Below the pieces are notes generated by a model. It was not told the origin of the DNA. It searched no databases and saw only the letters and a program-made list of their open reading frames with translations. Of a stretch of 35,864 nucleotides of DNA, positions 1 to 8,482 are shown one piece after another. The DNA is from an uncultured Nitrospira sp. (GTDB taxonomy: Bacteria > Nitrospirota > Nitrospiria > Nitrospirales > Nitrospiraceae): positions 1 to 35,864 of the forward strand of contig CABVRZ010000044.1 of NCBI GenBank assembly GCA_902500775.1, in the 5' to 3' direction. How positions within the stretch are numbered: the stretch's first letter is position 1; each line of letters starts with the position of its first letter. Position numbers and translations under genes: made by a program.

Positions 1-223
1 AGACGATGTTCACGCCGATGCTGACGTTCTTGGCATCGAGACAACAGACGAGGAATTGCTCCCGATCGAGACCAGCAAAACATGGGCGCAGCGCTGTAGC
101 TGCGGCAGAAGAATCGCGAAGCACGCCGTATGGAGCGGTATGACCGCCCTCAGAGACGAGCGTGATCCGGTAGCGCGGAATGAACTGTGGAACGGAAAGT
201 CGGTTGACGGATTGTTTGGCCAT
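1..223 (-). CDS. radC: Short RadC-type JAB-domain protein, N-terminal part (runs off left edge)
   Basis: Reading leftward from ATG at 223, 74 codons stay open to the window edge. The protein begins MAKQSVNRLSVPQFIPRYR and continues with ALRPCFAGLDREQFLVCCLD and then AKNVSIGVNIV. This matches the start of the RadC JAB/MPN domain (usual pattern: LR..LAGLDREHF.V..LD.KN), while the metal-binding HxH motif would lie beyond the edge. The N-terminal helix-hairpin-helix of chromosomal RadC is absent, as in the short plasmid/ICE RadC forms. An AGGAGG ribosome site (complement of 231-236) sits 7 nt upstream of the ATG and fixes the start. The biochemical role of RadC is unsettled; the proteins are common on mobile elements. 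Only the N-terminal half is visible, so domain integrity cannot be judged. Confidence 0.85.
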   Translation of the reverse strand, partial: MAKQSVNRLSVPQFIPRYRITLVSEGGHTAPYGVLRDSSAAATALRPCFAGLDREQFLVCCLDAKNVSIGVNIV

Positions 224-250
224 GGTGGCACCTCCTGCATGTTGAACGAA

Positions 251-280
251 CTGGCGCTTTCGCAGAAACCGAAGCGCCAG
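251..280. other. Inverted repeat in the radC leader
   Basis: CTGGCGCTT at 251-259 pairs with AAGCGCCAG at 272-280 (9 bp, 12-nt loop), 27 nt upstream of the radC start. There is no T-run, so a terminator is unlikely; an operator or mRNA leader structure is possible. The function is inferred from position only. Confidence 0.35.
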
Positions 281-740
281 GCAGGACAACGGAGGTGACA
301 GGGCGAGGACTGCCGAAAGAGCACGGTCGGATGAGCACTCAGAGGCGGACGTGACAGATCTGTGCTGGCGCGGACGCTGCGTCAGACGATCCGTGCGCGG
401 CAGGACATCGGCCTTTCATGGCAGAACAATTCCAATAGATCGACGGCAACAGATGAACGCGCCGGTTTCAGCGCGACGAGACCTTGACGGAGTGGCGGAA
501 GCGGTAGAACAAAGAGAATAAGAACGAGCAGATCCGTTAATGTCGAACCGAGACTGAATCGAGTGATGAGACTATTGCGTGGATTGCTGACTGAGCACGA
601 GAAGCGCTGGTAGACTCACAACACCGTCACACATCGGGAGCCCCTATGTTCCGAGTACCTTTACCCAACTTGATACGCCGGTCAGACTAGGATAAACGCC
701 TTTTCAAGGCTGCCCCTATGACGCGGGTCTGTCGATCCTG
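281..740. other. Non-coding stretch between radC and the toxin-antitoxin pair
   Basis: No reading frame with coding character, ribosome site or recognisable family was found on either strand. The segment around 320-375 (TCGGAT, CTCAGAG, GTGACAGA and CTGGCGCG blocks) loosely resembles sequence near 18265-18305 and 18425-18445, so it may hold an old, diverged copy of the leader sequence repeated in the accessory zone. That resemblance was judged by eye only. Confidence 0.4.
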
Positions 741-757
741 ACGACCGTGACGGTCGT
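741..757. terminator. Hairpin just after the antitoxin gene
   Basis: ACGACC (741-746), loop GTGAC, GGTCGT (752-757) forms a perfect 6-bp stem beginning 7 nt past the stop end of the antitoxin gene at 764. Position suits a terminator for the minus-strand toxin-antitoxin operon, but the stem is not followed by a T-run on that strand, so it could equally be an mRNA-stabilising hairpin. Confidence 0.35.
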
Positions 758-763
758 TCCCTT

Positions 764-1099
764 CTACGCGGCTGAACGGCGAGACCGTGGTTTCGGAAGA
801 ATGCGGATCAGGCGGCGTTGGCCGCGCTTCTTCTCGCGGGCATAAATTTCAAGCTCACAGTCCATCGCCTGAACGTAGTCCTGAAGGGTCGAGAGGCGCC
901 AGTCACTCCGGTTCTCGAGCCGTGACACGGCAGCCTGTTGAAGCCCAAGCGTCTTCGCCATGGTGACTTGCGATCGCTTGAGGGCGCGACGCAACTCCTG
1001 GAGCGTCATTTCCTCGGCGAGGATTTGCGCCGCTCGCGCATCAATGGCCCGACGGCGTTTCTTTGGGAGTCTGTTCATCACGTCTCGATGTGTGATCAT
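764..1099 (-). CDS. higA: HigA-like antitoxin, XRE-family DNA-binding protein
   Basis: A 111-residue protein with a helix-turn-helix of the XRE/Cro type at roughly residues 32-82: TLQELRRALKRSQVTMAKTL, then QAAVSRLENRSDW and LSTLQDYVQAMD. The phrase MAK-LG-QQAAVSRLE is typical of HigA-type antitoxins of HigBA pairs. The basic C-terminus (KKRGQRR, PKPRSRRSA) is short and unstructured. Its ATG overlaps the stop of the upstream toxin gene by 4 nt (1096-1099), so the two are translationally coupled. As known for this family, it should neutralise the toxin and repress the shared promoter; the palindrome at 1486-1504 is the candidate operator. Confidence 0.88.
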   Translation of the reverse strand: MITHRDVMNRLPKKRRRAIDARAAQILAEEMTLQELRRALKRSQVTMAKTLGLQQAAVSRLENRSDWRLSTLQDYVQAMDCELEIYAREKKRGQRRLIRILPKPRSRRSAA

Positions 1100-1482
1100 C
1101 TCGAGTCCTCCTTGCAGTGTGTCGACCGTTGTTCCATCTGCATAGTCCGCACATGGTCACTGAATTCCCGGTCCGCAACCGGGATGTTGCGGCGGTACCA
1201 TTGCTTATCACCCGCCTTCGTACCTCCCAGAAGCAAAACTGCGCGGCGTTCTGGATCGAATGCGAACAGGATGCGCACTGGGTCACCTTTGAACTGCACG
1301 CGAAGCTCTTTCATATTCGAATGTGTGGAAGCTTTGATATGATCCACGCGTGGCCGTCCGAGGTTCGGGCCCAACCTGCTGAGCACCTCGACATGTGCGA
1401 GCACTTCAGTTTGTAGGGCCATCGTACATTGCTCGAGCCACGCGGAGAATCGCGGGCGATAAATAACGGTCCACTCTTTCAT
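1096..1482 (-). CDS. higB: HigB-like toxin (RelE superfamily, phage Gp49-like)
   Basis: I start this gene at ATG 1482 (MKEWTVIYRPRFSAWLEQ), giving 128 residues; the open frame extends further upstream, but that part has no coding character and crosses the promoter. Family features: an N-terminal helix with repeated leucines (EVLAHVEVLSRLGPNLGRP), then MKELRVQFKGDPVRILFAFD and AVLLLGGTKAGDKQW, the beta-sheet core of the Gp49/HigB group of RelE-like ribosome-dependent mRNA interferases. The characteristic K-LR-----RI-FAF and LL-GG-K--D--WY motifs are all present. It is the first gene of a toxin-first (higBA) operon and overlaps higA by 4 nt. It is likely functional; its transcription start would fall inside the palindromic operator. 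Confidence 0.88.
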   Translation of the reverse strand: MKEWTVIYRPRFSAWLEQCTMALQTEVLAHVEVLSRLGPNLGRPRVDHIKASTHSNMKELRVQFKGDPVRILFAFDPERRAVLLLGGTKAGDKQWYRRNIPVADREFSDHVRTMQMEQRSTHCKEDSR

Positions 1483-1485
1483 CCG

Positions 1486-1511
1486 CTTAACATCCCTCGT
1501 TAAGAATATTA
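1486..1511 (-). promoter_or_regulatory. higBA promoter with palindromic operator
   Basis: CTTAAC (1486-1491) and GTTAAG (1499-1504) form a perfect 6-bp inverted repeat with a 7-bp spacer, ending 3 nt before the toxin start codon. On the minus strand a TAATAT -10-like hexamer (1511-1506) lies immediately upstream, with CTTGTG about 16 bp further as a weak -35. A repressor bound to the palindrome would cover the start of transcription and the ribosome site, which fits antitoxin autoregulation. Operator identity is inference. Confidence 0.55.
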
Positions 1512-1758
1512 CAGGTAGGCCATATTCCACAAGTGTAATAATGTGTGTCCCTTCGCGTGAGAGACCCTGACTTACGTCACTCTTCCTCGTGTTATCCCTG
1601 CAACAATGCCTCCATGTGACCGCCGCTGCTACGTACTTCCAACAGGCTTGCACTAAAAACTGAACCTCACTACATGTCACCCCCGTTTGGCGAGCATTGC
1701 GAACACAACACGTGCTGCAAGCTGGCCACAGAAGCCACTTCACAGAAAGGAAGGAAAG

Positions 1759-2106
1759 ATGGAGAAGGTCATGACGGGAGTGGGTGTGATTACGAAAAGT
1801 ACATCAGGGATAGGGGGCAGGCGAGGGAATGGGCGTCTGATCGCGACTGCGTCCTGGCTCCTCGGGGTGGTCATCTTGTTGGAATCAGACCCGGCCTGGG
1901 CCCAGATCACTAAGGTCAATACGGTGATGCAAAACGTGCAAACCGTGCTGACCAGTGTGGCGGTGACACTGTTTACCGTCGCCATCATGTGGGCAGGGTT
2001 CAAGATGGCCTTCAGCCATGCGCAATGGTCCGACGTGAGCAACGTCGTGATCGGCGGCATCTTGGTGGGTGGCGCGGCGGGGATCGCAGCCTGGTTGATC
2101 AATTAA
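1759..2106 (+). CDS. virB2: VirB2/TrbC-family major pilin
   Basis: 115 residues from ATG 1759, chosen because the run AAAGGAAGGAAAG ends directly before it; an open frame further upstream lacks a ribosome site. A long signal peptide (hydrophobic stretch ATASWLLGVVILL) ends at DPAWA-QITKV, a signal peptidase site (AxA-Q). The mature part is small with two membrane helices (TVLTSVAVTLFTVAIMWAGF and VIGGILVGGAAGIAAWLI) separated by a short loop, the standard VirB2 layout. It is the first gene of the transfer operon. The 276-bp gap to the divergent higBA genes should hold the operon promoter; only a weak match (TTGCAC 1648-1653, TACATG 1671-1676, 17-bp spacer) was seen. The role is the conjugative pilus subunit. 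Confidence 0.92.
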   Translation: MEKVMTGVGVITKSTSGIGGRRGNGRLIATASWLLGVVILLESDPAWAQITKVNTVMQNVQTVLTSVAVTLFTVAIMWAGFKMAFSHAQWSDVSNVVIGGILVGGAAGIAAWLIN

Positions 2107-2107
2107 C

Positions 2108-2428
2108 ATGGACGGCTTTCGCGATCCCATTTTCACCGGCTGCACGAGACCCGCGATGTTGGGCGGCGTACCGATCGTGCCATTGATCCTGATCGGCGGC
2201 GTCACCCTCTTGCTGTCGGTCTGGCTCTATTACTTGGTGAGCGGCTACGTCTCGCTGGGGCTGATCCTCAGCACGATTCCTCTCGTGCTCTGGATGCGGC
2301 AGACGACGAAGACGGACGATCAGCGCTTGCGCCAGGTGCTGATGCGGGCGCGGATGCGACTCCGGCACGGGCCGAGCCGCGCGATCTGGGGCGCCATTTC
2401 GTATGGCCCCCTGACCTTCACAAAATGA
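2108..2428 (+). CDS. virB3: VirB3-family inner-membrane T4SS protein
   Basis: 106 residues. It opens MDGFRDPIFTGCTRPAMLGG, the classic VirB3 signature (D-IF-G-TRP----GVP), followed by two closely spaced membrane helices (VPLILIGGVTLLLSVWLYYL and YVSLGLILSTIPLVLWM) and a cationic tail. Start ATG 2108 lies 1 nt after the virB2 stop and has no clear ribosome site, so translation is probably coupled to virB2. In some systems VirB3 is fused to VirB4; here it is separate and directly precedes virB4. The role is assembly of the inner-membrane complex with VirB4. Confidence 0.92.
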   Translation: MDGFRDPIFTGCTRPAMLGGVPIVPLILIGGVTLLLSVWLYYLVSGYVSLGLILSTIPLVLWMRQTTKTDDQRLRQVLMRARMRLRHGPSRAIWGAISYGPLTFTK

Positions 2429-2471
2429 TGAACCAAGGAATGCAGGGGTTAAAGACCCACGGCACGACATC

Positions 2472-4952
2472 ATGATCCAACAGGCACAGGGCATGAGAAC
2501 CAGATCCGCACTCAAGAAGGCCGCAGCGGTGCAGATTTCCGCGAGCGACTATATCCCGCTCGGCACGGCGATCACGCCCACCGTCATCACCCTGACCGGT
2601 GGCGAGTACCTCGCCTGTTGGAAACTCGAAGGAATCACCTTCGAAACATCGGACCGAACAGAAGTGTTGCTGCGGAAAGAGGGGCTGCATCAGTTTCTCC
2701 GGTCCTTGGGAGGAGGCTCCTTTGCGATCTGGTCTCATAAAATCCGGCGCGTCGTGCATGAACGGTTACAGGGCCGGTCGCCCAATGAGTTCTGCCAATC
2801 ACTAAGCAACCGCTACTACCAGTCCTTCGACCAACACCGGCAAATGGCGACGGAGTTGTACCTCTCCGTCCTGTACCGGCCCAGTCCCTCCAAAGTGGCG
2901 AGCTTCTTCACGCGCATGACCACGCGCACCCATTCACAGAGACGAGAACAAGAGACCGAACAGCTCACGATCCTCGAAGACATGGGCAAACAACTGGAGG
3001 CGAGCTTGAGCCGTTACGGGCCTACCCGCCTCAGCACCTATGTGAAACAGGATGTCGTCTATTCCGAGATGTTGGCCTTTCTGAGTTACCTCATCAATGG
3101 CGTGTGGGAAGAAATTCCTATGCGCCGGGCGCCGCTCGCCTCCTATATACCGACCTCCCGCCTGCATTTCGGCGACAAGACCGGCATGGTGGAAATCTGG
3201 CATCCGCACGAACGAAAGTTCGCCGGATTTCTCGATATGCAGGAGTACCCCCAATTCTCTGAGCCTGGCATGAACAACGGCCTGCTCTACAGCGACGACG
3301 AATACATCGAGACCCAGAGCTTCTCGTTCCTCAACAAACGTGCGGCCCTCAAAGCACTCGCCACGCAGAAAGGTCACCTGATCGCCTCGGAAAACGCGGC
3401 AACCCGCGAAATCGAGCAGATGGATCAGGCTGCGGATGATCTGCAAAGCGGACTCATCGATCTGGGCGAGTACCACTACAGTCTCGCGATCTTTGGCCAG
3501 ACGATGGACTCGGTCGCCACCTCGCTTGCCGACGCACGGGCCGTCTTTCAAGACGGGCCTGGGTTCAAGATGGCACGCGTCGATGTGATCCCCGAATGCG
3601 CCTGGTTCGCGCAGCTCCCTGGCAACTGGAGTCTGCGGCCACGCGAAGCCATCATCACGAGCAGGAACTTCGTCTGTCTCAGTCCCCTGCACAATTTCGC
3701 TCGCGGCAAACGAACGGGCAATCCCTGGGGAGAAGCTTTGGCCCTGTTCAAGACCCCGAGCGGGCAGCCCTACTACTTCAACTTCCATTCGTCCCCAGAG
3801 GACCGAGATTCACGCGATGAGAAGTATCCCGGCAACACGTTCATTTGCGGCAGCACCGGCGTCGGCAAGACCGCGCTGGAACTGAGCCTCATTGCGTTCG
3901 CGACCAAGTACCAGGGACTCCGCTGCGTCGTTTTCGATAAAGATCGCGGTGCTGAAATTGGAATCCGGGCCATGGGCGGAACGTATCAGTCGCTGAAGCG
4001 CGGACAGCCCACCGGCTTCAATCCCTTTCAGGCCGAGCCCACTCCACAGAATTGGCAATTCTGCGAACAGCTCGTAGCCCAACTCGCGAAACCTCCCAGC
4101 GACGAGGTGCCGCGCCTGACCGCGAAGGAGCAGGCCGAGATCAGTCATGCGGTGCGGGCGGTAATGAGTGAGTCGGTCTCAATAGAGCTGCGTTGTCTCT
4201 CGCTCCTCCTCCAGAACCTGCCGGCCACCGGCGACCAGAGTGTGCGGGCGAGACTGAAACGCTGGACCCGTGGGCATGCATTGGGCTGGGTTTTCGACAA
4301 CCCAAGCGATACCCATGACCTCACGAATGCGCAACTCTTCGGCTACGACTACACGGAATTCTTGGATGACCCTGAGGTCCGCACCCCCATCATGGCCTAT
4401 CTGCTCCATCTGACCGAACGGCTGATCACGGGCCAGCCCTTCATCTATGTCATGGAGGAATTCTGGAAGCCGCTTCAAGATCCCATGTTCGCGGACTTTG
4501 CCTTCAACAAACAGAAAACGATCAGAAAACAGTCGGGGCTGGGGGTCTTCGTGACGCAATCGCCCTCGGACGTGCTGGGGCACCCGATCGGCAAAACCAT
4601 GGTTGAGCAGAGCGTAACTCAGATCTTCTTGCCCAATCCTCGCGCCGACCATGAGGACTATGTGCAGGGCTTCAAAGTCACGGAGGCGGAATTCCACATC
4701 ATCAAGAATCTGGGAGAGGCGAGCCGATTGTTTCTAGTGAAACAGGGCCACAGTTCGGCGATCGTGCAATTCGACCTGGGTGGGATGCCCGATCTTCTGC
4801 ATATTCTGTCCGGCTCGACCGACAACATTGCCCTGCTGGATGCCATCAGAGAAGAAGTGGGCGACGATCCAGAAATCTGGCTGCCCCTCTTTCATGAACG
4901 CATCGCCGCGAGAAAACGCCTCGCGCAAACACAGGATCGAGGACCACGGTAG
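2472..4952 (+). CDS. virB4: VirB4/TrbE-family T4SS ATPase
   Basis: 826 residues, normal for VirB4. The N-terminal half is the CagE/TrbE/VirB domain (YIPLGTAITPTVITLTGGEY near the start). The C-terminal half is a RecA-like ATPase with Walker A GSTGVGKT at residues 460-467 and Walker B FIYVMEEFW near 657-665, followed by the conserved GLGVFVTQSPSDVL segment near 687-704. VirB4 powers pilus biogenesis and substrate transfer at the inner membrane. No in-frame start exists for at least 50 nt upstream of ATG 2472; a second ATG at 2493 is a less likely start. The gene is intact, and its stop is 10 nt before virB6. Confidence 0.95.
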   Translation: MIQQAQGMRTRSALKKAAAVQISASDYIPLGTAITPTVITLTGGEYLACWKLEGITFETSDRTEVLLRKEGLHQFLRSLGGGSFAIWSHKIRRVVHERLQGRSPNEFCQSLSNRYYQSFDQHRQMATELYLSVLYRPSPSKVASFFTRMTTRTHSQRREQETEQLTILEDMGKQLEASLSRYGPTRLSTYVKQDVVYSEMLAFLSYLINGVWEEIPMRRAPLASYIPTSRLHFGDKTGMVEIWHPHERKFAGFLDMQEYPQFSEPGMNNGLLYSDDEYIETQSFSFLNKRAALKALATQKGHLIASENAATREIEQMDQAADDLQSGLIDLGEYHYSLAIFGQTMDSVATSLADARAVFQDGPGFKMARVDVIPECAWFAQLPGNWSLRPREAIITSRNFVCLSPLHNFARGKRTGNPWGEALALFKTPSGQPYYFNFHSSPEDRDSRDEKYPGNTFICGSTGVGKTALELSLIAFATKYQGLRCVVFDKDRGAEIGIRAMGGTYQSLKRGQPTGFNPFQAEPTPQNWQFCEQLVAQLAKPPSDEVPRLTAKEQAEISHAVRAVMSESVSIELRCLSLLLQNLPATGDQSVRARLKRWTRGHALGWVFDNPSDTHDLTNAQLFGYDYTEFLDDPEVRTPIMAYLLHLTERLITGQPFIYVMEEFWKPLQDPMFADFAFNKQKTIRKQSGLGVFVTQSPSDVLGHPIGKTMVEQSVTQIFLPNPRADHEDYVQGFKVTEAEFHIIKNLGEASRLFLVKQGHSSAIVQFDLGGMPDLLHILSGSTDNIALLDAIREEVGDDPEIWLPLFHERIAARKRLAQTQDRGPR

Positions 4953-4962
4953 GAAAACAACC

Positions 4963-6012
4963 ATGGGCATGGCGACCTACATCGAGCAATCGGTCAACAA
5001 CGCATTGACCCACTATGTCGTCGCCTCCAGTGATGCCGTCATTGCCGTCTTCACGCCGGTCGCGGTGACGGCGGTGACGACCTATGTGATGTGGACCGGC
5101 TTCCAAGTGATGCGAGGCGACGTCCAGGAGCCAGTTTCCGCATTGGTCTGGCGCTGGTTCCGCGTGGCGATCATCGCGGGTCTCGCCTTGAACGGACCGC
5201 AATATCGCAACCTCGTCGCAGAGGGGTTGGAGGGGCTGCAACAGGCCTTCGCATCCGCATTCGGCGGGGTCCTCTCGATGGGCGGCACAATCGATCAAAT
5301 GGTCAACCCCTTCACGACGCTTACCGAAACGCTCTTCACCGAAGCAAGCTCCGGCTTGCTGCTGCAATTCTCGCTCTTCATCGCGGGCGGCATCTGCGCC
5401 GTCGTCTCCATCGTGATGGCCTTCGTTGCCATGGGGATCTTTCTCGTCGCGAAGGTCACCCTGGCACTCCTGCTCTCCGTCGGACCCGCCTTCATCTTCT
5501 GCGCCATGTTCCCGGTCACACAGCGGTACGCGGAGAATTGGCTCGCCAGTTCGCTGGTCGCCGTCCTCACCAATGTCCTCATCATGGCGGTGATCACGTT
5601 CCTGGCAAGCCTGCTGCGAACGGCTTGCACCCATGTGCTCAACGCCTACTCCGTCTCCTCCATCCTGGCGGATGTCGTGGGACTCCTGTTTCTTTCCGTG
5701 ACCGCCGCCTATGTCCTCCTCCATGTTTCCTCGCTCGCCGCGAGTTTGGCTGGAGGTTTATCCCTCGGGAATCCTGGCGGTGATCTGGCGAGGAGCGGAT
5801 CGGCCGTTGGACGTGCCATGTCTGGTCTGATGAGTCGTGTCCCCCTCACCTGGGCCTTGGCTGCTGCAGGAGGATCGTTGAGCCGCCCTCGAACGACGGC
5901 AAGCCGTGCCCTCATGAGCGCCATTCCAGGCCTGAGTACACAGCCGGGAAGCGACCTTTATCAACGGGCCTCGTTCGAGCGGCTGCGACGAAGCGTTTCA
6001 CCAAAGGAGTAA
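4963..6012 (+). CDS. virB6: VirB6/TrbL-family polytopic membrane protein
   Basis: I use ATG 4963 (MGMATYIEQSVNNALTHYVV), preceded by AGGAAAAC; a longer frame starting inside virB4 has no support. The 349-residue protein has an N-terminal periplasmic segment, a first helix at AVTAVTTYVMWTGFQVM, the conserved VSALVWRWFRVAIIAGLAL region, and a cluster of helices between about residues 140 and 270. This is the VirB6/TrbL pattern, including a conserved tryptophan in the WRW stretch. The C-terminus (about 280-349) is soluble and Ser/Arg-rich. VirB6 forms part of the inner-membrane channel. It lies before virB5 here, the reverse of the Agrobacterium order. Confidence 0.92.
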   Translation: MGMATYIEQSVNNALTHYVVASSDAVIAVFTPVAVTAVTTYVMWTGFQVMRGDVQEPVSALVWRWFRVAIIAGLALNGPQYRNLVAEGLEGLQQAFASAFGGVLSMGGTIDQMVNPFTTLTETLFTEASSGLLLQFSLFIAGGICAVVSIVMAFVAMGIFLVAKVTLALLLSVGPAFIFCAMFPVTQRYAENWLASSLVAVLTNVLIMAVITFLASLLRTACTHVLNAYSVSSILADVVGLLFLSVTAAYVLLHVSSLAASLAGGLSLGNPGGDLARSGSAVGRAMSGLMSRVPLTWALAAAGGSLSRPRTTASRALMSAIPGLSTQPGSDLYQRASFERLRRSVSPKE

Positions 6013-6014
6013 CT

Positions 6015-6740
6015 ATGTCACGAGTGAAAAGAACCTGTGTCGCGGTGGCGTTACTTGGAATGGTCGTCGCTGGCTCAACCGCAAAGACGGAAGCCAGCGG
6101 AATTCCCGTGATCGATACGGCGAATCTCGTGCAATCGGTGCTGCAAGCCCTGGCCTGGATTCAACAATTTCAACAGATGCACCAACAGATAGTTCAGGCT
6201 GACCAGCAGATCCACGCGATCATGGGCTCCCGCAACATGGGCAGTCTCTTGAACAACCTGACGCTAGCCGGTGTCGTCCCCTCCGATGTCAATGCCGTGT
6301 ACCACGCCATTCGGTCCGGCGGGGTCCAGGGCCTGACCGCGGCAGCGCAGATCATCCGGCACAACCGCATGCTCTACAACTGTGAAGGCAAGACCGGCGA
6401 CGCCCTGCGGATCTGTCAGAACATGCTCAACCAGACGCCGCAAAGTCAGGCCTATTACGCGAACACCTATCAAATGTTGATGGGCCGCATGCAGCAGATC
6501 CGTGCCCTGACGACTCGCATCAACCAGACCGAGGACGCCAAGGAAATCCTGGAACTCAATGGCCGAATCGCCGCCGAGCAAGCGCAGGTGAGCAACGACA
6601 CGAATCGGATCATGACGATGAAGTCCATGATCGAGGCAGAGGAAAAGGCCGCGCAGCAGGAACATCAGGAACGGGTGCTGAAGATGTTGGCTCCGGGCAC
6701 TGCAAGAACCTTCGATCACATGGCCCCCTGGACGCCGTAG
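6015..6740 (+). CDS. virB5: VirB5/TrbJ-family pilus-tip protein
   Basis: 241 residues. ATG 6015 follows AGGAG (6006-6010) and lies 2 nt after the virB6 stop. There is an N-terminal signal peptide (TCVAVALLGMVVAGSTAKTEA) followed by SGIPVIDTANLVQSVLQALA, which matches the start of mature VirB5/TrbJ proteins. The body is strongly helical and glutamine-rich, with a coiled-coil-like segment QQFQQMHQQIVQADQQIHAI and a second at LNGRIAAEQAQVSNDTNRI. Two cysteines about 11 residues apart (YNCEGKTGDALRICQ) recall the disulfide seen in TrbJ-like proteins. The expected role is a minor pilus component important for contact with the recipient. Confidence 0.9.
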   Translation: MSRVKRTCVAVALLGMVVAGSTAKTEASGIPVIDTANLVQSVLQALAWIQQFQQMHQQIVQADQQIHAIMGSRNMGSLLNNLTLAGVVPSDVNAVYHAIRSGGVQGLTAAAQIIRHNRMLYNCEGKTGDALRICQNMLNQTPQSQAYYANTYQMLMGRMQQIRALTTRINQTEDAKEILELNGRIAAEQAQVSNDTNRIMTMKSMIEAEEKAAQQEHQERVLKMLAPGTARTFDHMAPWTP

Positions 6741-6792
6741 TGCAGCTGGTCAGCCTAAAAGAAAATGGCCAAATGGAAAGAGGAAGGACACG

Positions 6793-7539
6793 ATGACGGA
6801 ACCCTCAGTAGTCATAGCATCTGACGAACCACAATTCTACGATCAGGGTCATGACTGGGACGCGGACTGGCGCGAGCGGCTGCTGGCGTCGGAGCGCAAG
6901 GCCTGGTGGGTCGCAGTTGTAGCTTGCCTCTTGGCCCTGATACTGGGCGTGGGCCTCGCCTGTCTGGCTCCCTTCAAGACTACTGTGCCCTATGTCTTCG
7001 CCGTCGATCGCGCTACGGGCAACGTCGAGTTGGTAAGCGCAGCGGATGATCGGACCGTGCTCGGCTATCAGGAATTGCTCGATAAACATTGGACGCAAAA
7101 GTACGTGATCGCACGCGAGTCCTACTACTGCCGGTTGCTCCAAGCGGACTACGACCAGGTGCTCGCCATGAGCACGGATGAGGTCGGACGCGACTACGCG
7201 AATCTGTACGAGGGTGCGAACGCCCGGGACAAGCAATTGGGGACCGCCATCGAATGGCGGGTGACTGTGTTGAGTGTGACTGTCCATCGAGATGCGGTCG
7301 GACAGAAGGCCACGGTGCGGTTCGAGAAAACCGCGAAGCGGACGGATGCCCACACCTTCGAGGCCCCGCAGTATTTCATCGCGACGGTCGCCTTCGAGTA
7401 TCACCAGTCGATGCGAGGGCAGGAAAAGGACCTGATCCAGAACCCGCTGGGCTACAAGGTCACGAGCTATCGGGTGGACGCAGAAATCGGGACGCTCACG
7501 CCGCCAAGCTCTGTGGTGTCCATGATCGAGAAGAAATAG
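6793..7539 (+). CDS. virB8: VirB8/TrbF-family inner-membrane scaffold
   Basis: 248 residues with a cytoplasmic N-terminus of about 36 residues, one membrane helix (WWVAVVACLLALILGVGLACL), and a periplasmic NTF2-like domain. Diagnostic phrases are VPYVFAVDRATGNVELV just after the helix, the segment around LLDKHWTQKYVIARESYYC, and the C-terminal NPLGYKVTSYRVDAEI, close to the NP-G--V--Y--D-E- signature of VirB8. A GGAAGGA ribosome site precedes ATG 6793. It joins the inner-membrane complex to VirB9/VirB10. Confidence 0.94.
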   Translation: MTEPSVVIASDEPQFYDQGHDWDADWRERLLASERKAWWVAVVACLLALILGVGLACLAPFKTTVPYVFAVDRATGNVELVSAADDRTVLGYQELLDKHWTQKYVIARESYYCRLLQADYDQVLAMSTDEVGRDYANLYEGANARDKQLGTAIEWRVTVLSVTVHRDAVGQKATVRFEKTAKRTDAHTFEAPQYFIATVAFEYHQSMRGQEKDLIQNPLGYKVTSYRVDAEIGTLTPPSSVVSMIEKK

Positions 7540-7550
7540 GAATGTTGCGT

Positions 7551-8471
7551 ATGAACAGATTAAAGAGACTGGCCCTGTCGTGGTTATCAGTGAGCATTGC
7601 CCTGTTGCTTTGGTCCATCGCCTCATCACAGGCGGCGGAGATCCCAGCACCGGGCGACGGAGATCAGCGCGTGCGCTACGTGACCTATCACCGCGACGAA
7701 GTGACTCGTGTCAGCGTACGTCGCGGCGTCGTGACCCGCATCGTGCTGGGCGATGACGAGCGCATCGTCATCGCTGGCAGCGGGTTCCTCGCGGACTGCG
7801 CGAAGCCGGAAGCGGAATGGTGCATCCGCGCCGATGTCGGCACGAACCAGGTCTGGGTGAAGCCCAAAGACCAGGCGACGCACAACAATTTGGAGATCCG
7901 CACGGACAGACGCGACTACAGCATCGAGTTCACCGTCGTGGGCAATAGCCGGTCAGCACGGAAAGACAAACCAGGACAACAGGGACCAGAGGAACCGATG
8001 TATCGCGTGATCTTCCGGCATCCACTGGTTCCACCGAATCCCGCCGCTCTGACCGCGATGCAGGCCTCTAGCCAACGCGTGAAACAGGCCCGTGAGAAAG
8101 CGGACCTCCTCACCGAGCGTCTGGAGTCGTTTACCCCTGAGCCGCGCAATTGGAAATATTCCATGGAGGTGCTCCCCGGCGGGGAGGATATCGCGCCTGC
8201 CCTCGTGTTCGACGACGGCCGCTTCACCTATTTTTCGTTTCCACCGAATCACGAGATCCCCGCCATCTTCTTTCTCTCGCCGCTGGGCGAGGAAACTCGC
8301 ATCAATTTCCATATGGAGAAGGGCCTGGCCGTGGTACAGCGGCTAGGACGTCGGTTCGTGTTGCGCTTGGGTGAGGCCGTGGTCGGAGTCTGGAATGAGG
8401 CCTATGACAGCACCGGAGTGCCCACGGTCGAGGGAACGACGGTCTCCGGGATCACGCGCACATTGCGCTGA
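7551..8471 (+). CDS. virB9: VirB9/TrbG-family outer-membrane core protein
   Basis: 306 residues from ATG 7551 (MNRLKRLALSWLS), which has AGGA 9 nt upstream; an in-frame ATG at 7542 is possible but leaves no spacing to that site. A Sec signal peptide ends near SSQAAEIPA. The mature protein has the N-terminal lobe (ERIVIAGSGFLADC, WCIRADVGTNQVWVKPKD, NLEIRTDRRDYSIEFTV) and the C-terminal VirB9 domain (PALVFDDGRFTYFSFPPNHE, IPAIFFLSPLGEETRINFH, VVQRLGRRFVLRLGEAVVGV) that packs with VirB7 and VirB10 in the outer-membrane ring. No VirB7 gene is next to it. Confidence 0.94.
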   Translation: MNRLKRLALSWLSVSIALLLWSIASSQAAEIPAPGDGDQRVRYVTYHRDEVTRVSVRRGVVTRIVLGDDERIVIAGSGFLADCAKPEAEWCIRADVGTNQVWVKPKDQATHNNLEIRTDRRDYSIEFTVVGNSRSARKDKPGQQGPEEPMYRVIFRHPLVPPNPAALTAMQASSQRVKQAREKADLLTERLESFTPEPRNWKYSMEVLPGGEDIAPALVFDDGRFTYFSFPPNHEIPAIFFLSPLGEETRINFHMEKGLAVVQRLGRRFVLRLGEAVVGVWNEAYDSTGVPTVEGTTVSGITRTLR

Positions 8472-8482
8472 AGAGGATGAGG

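Noticed and set aside
4780..4962. Longer virB6 frame starting inside virB4
   Set aside because: No ribosome site; the first 61 codons are a shadow of the end of virB4, whereas ATG 4963 starts a normal VirB6 N-terminus.
2934..5724. Long antisense open frames opposite virB4 and virB6 (e.g. 2934-3788 and 4846-5724)
   Set aside because: They mirror the codon bias of well-supported genes on the other strand and show no protein-like features.
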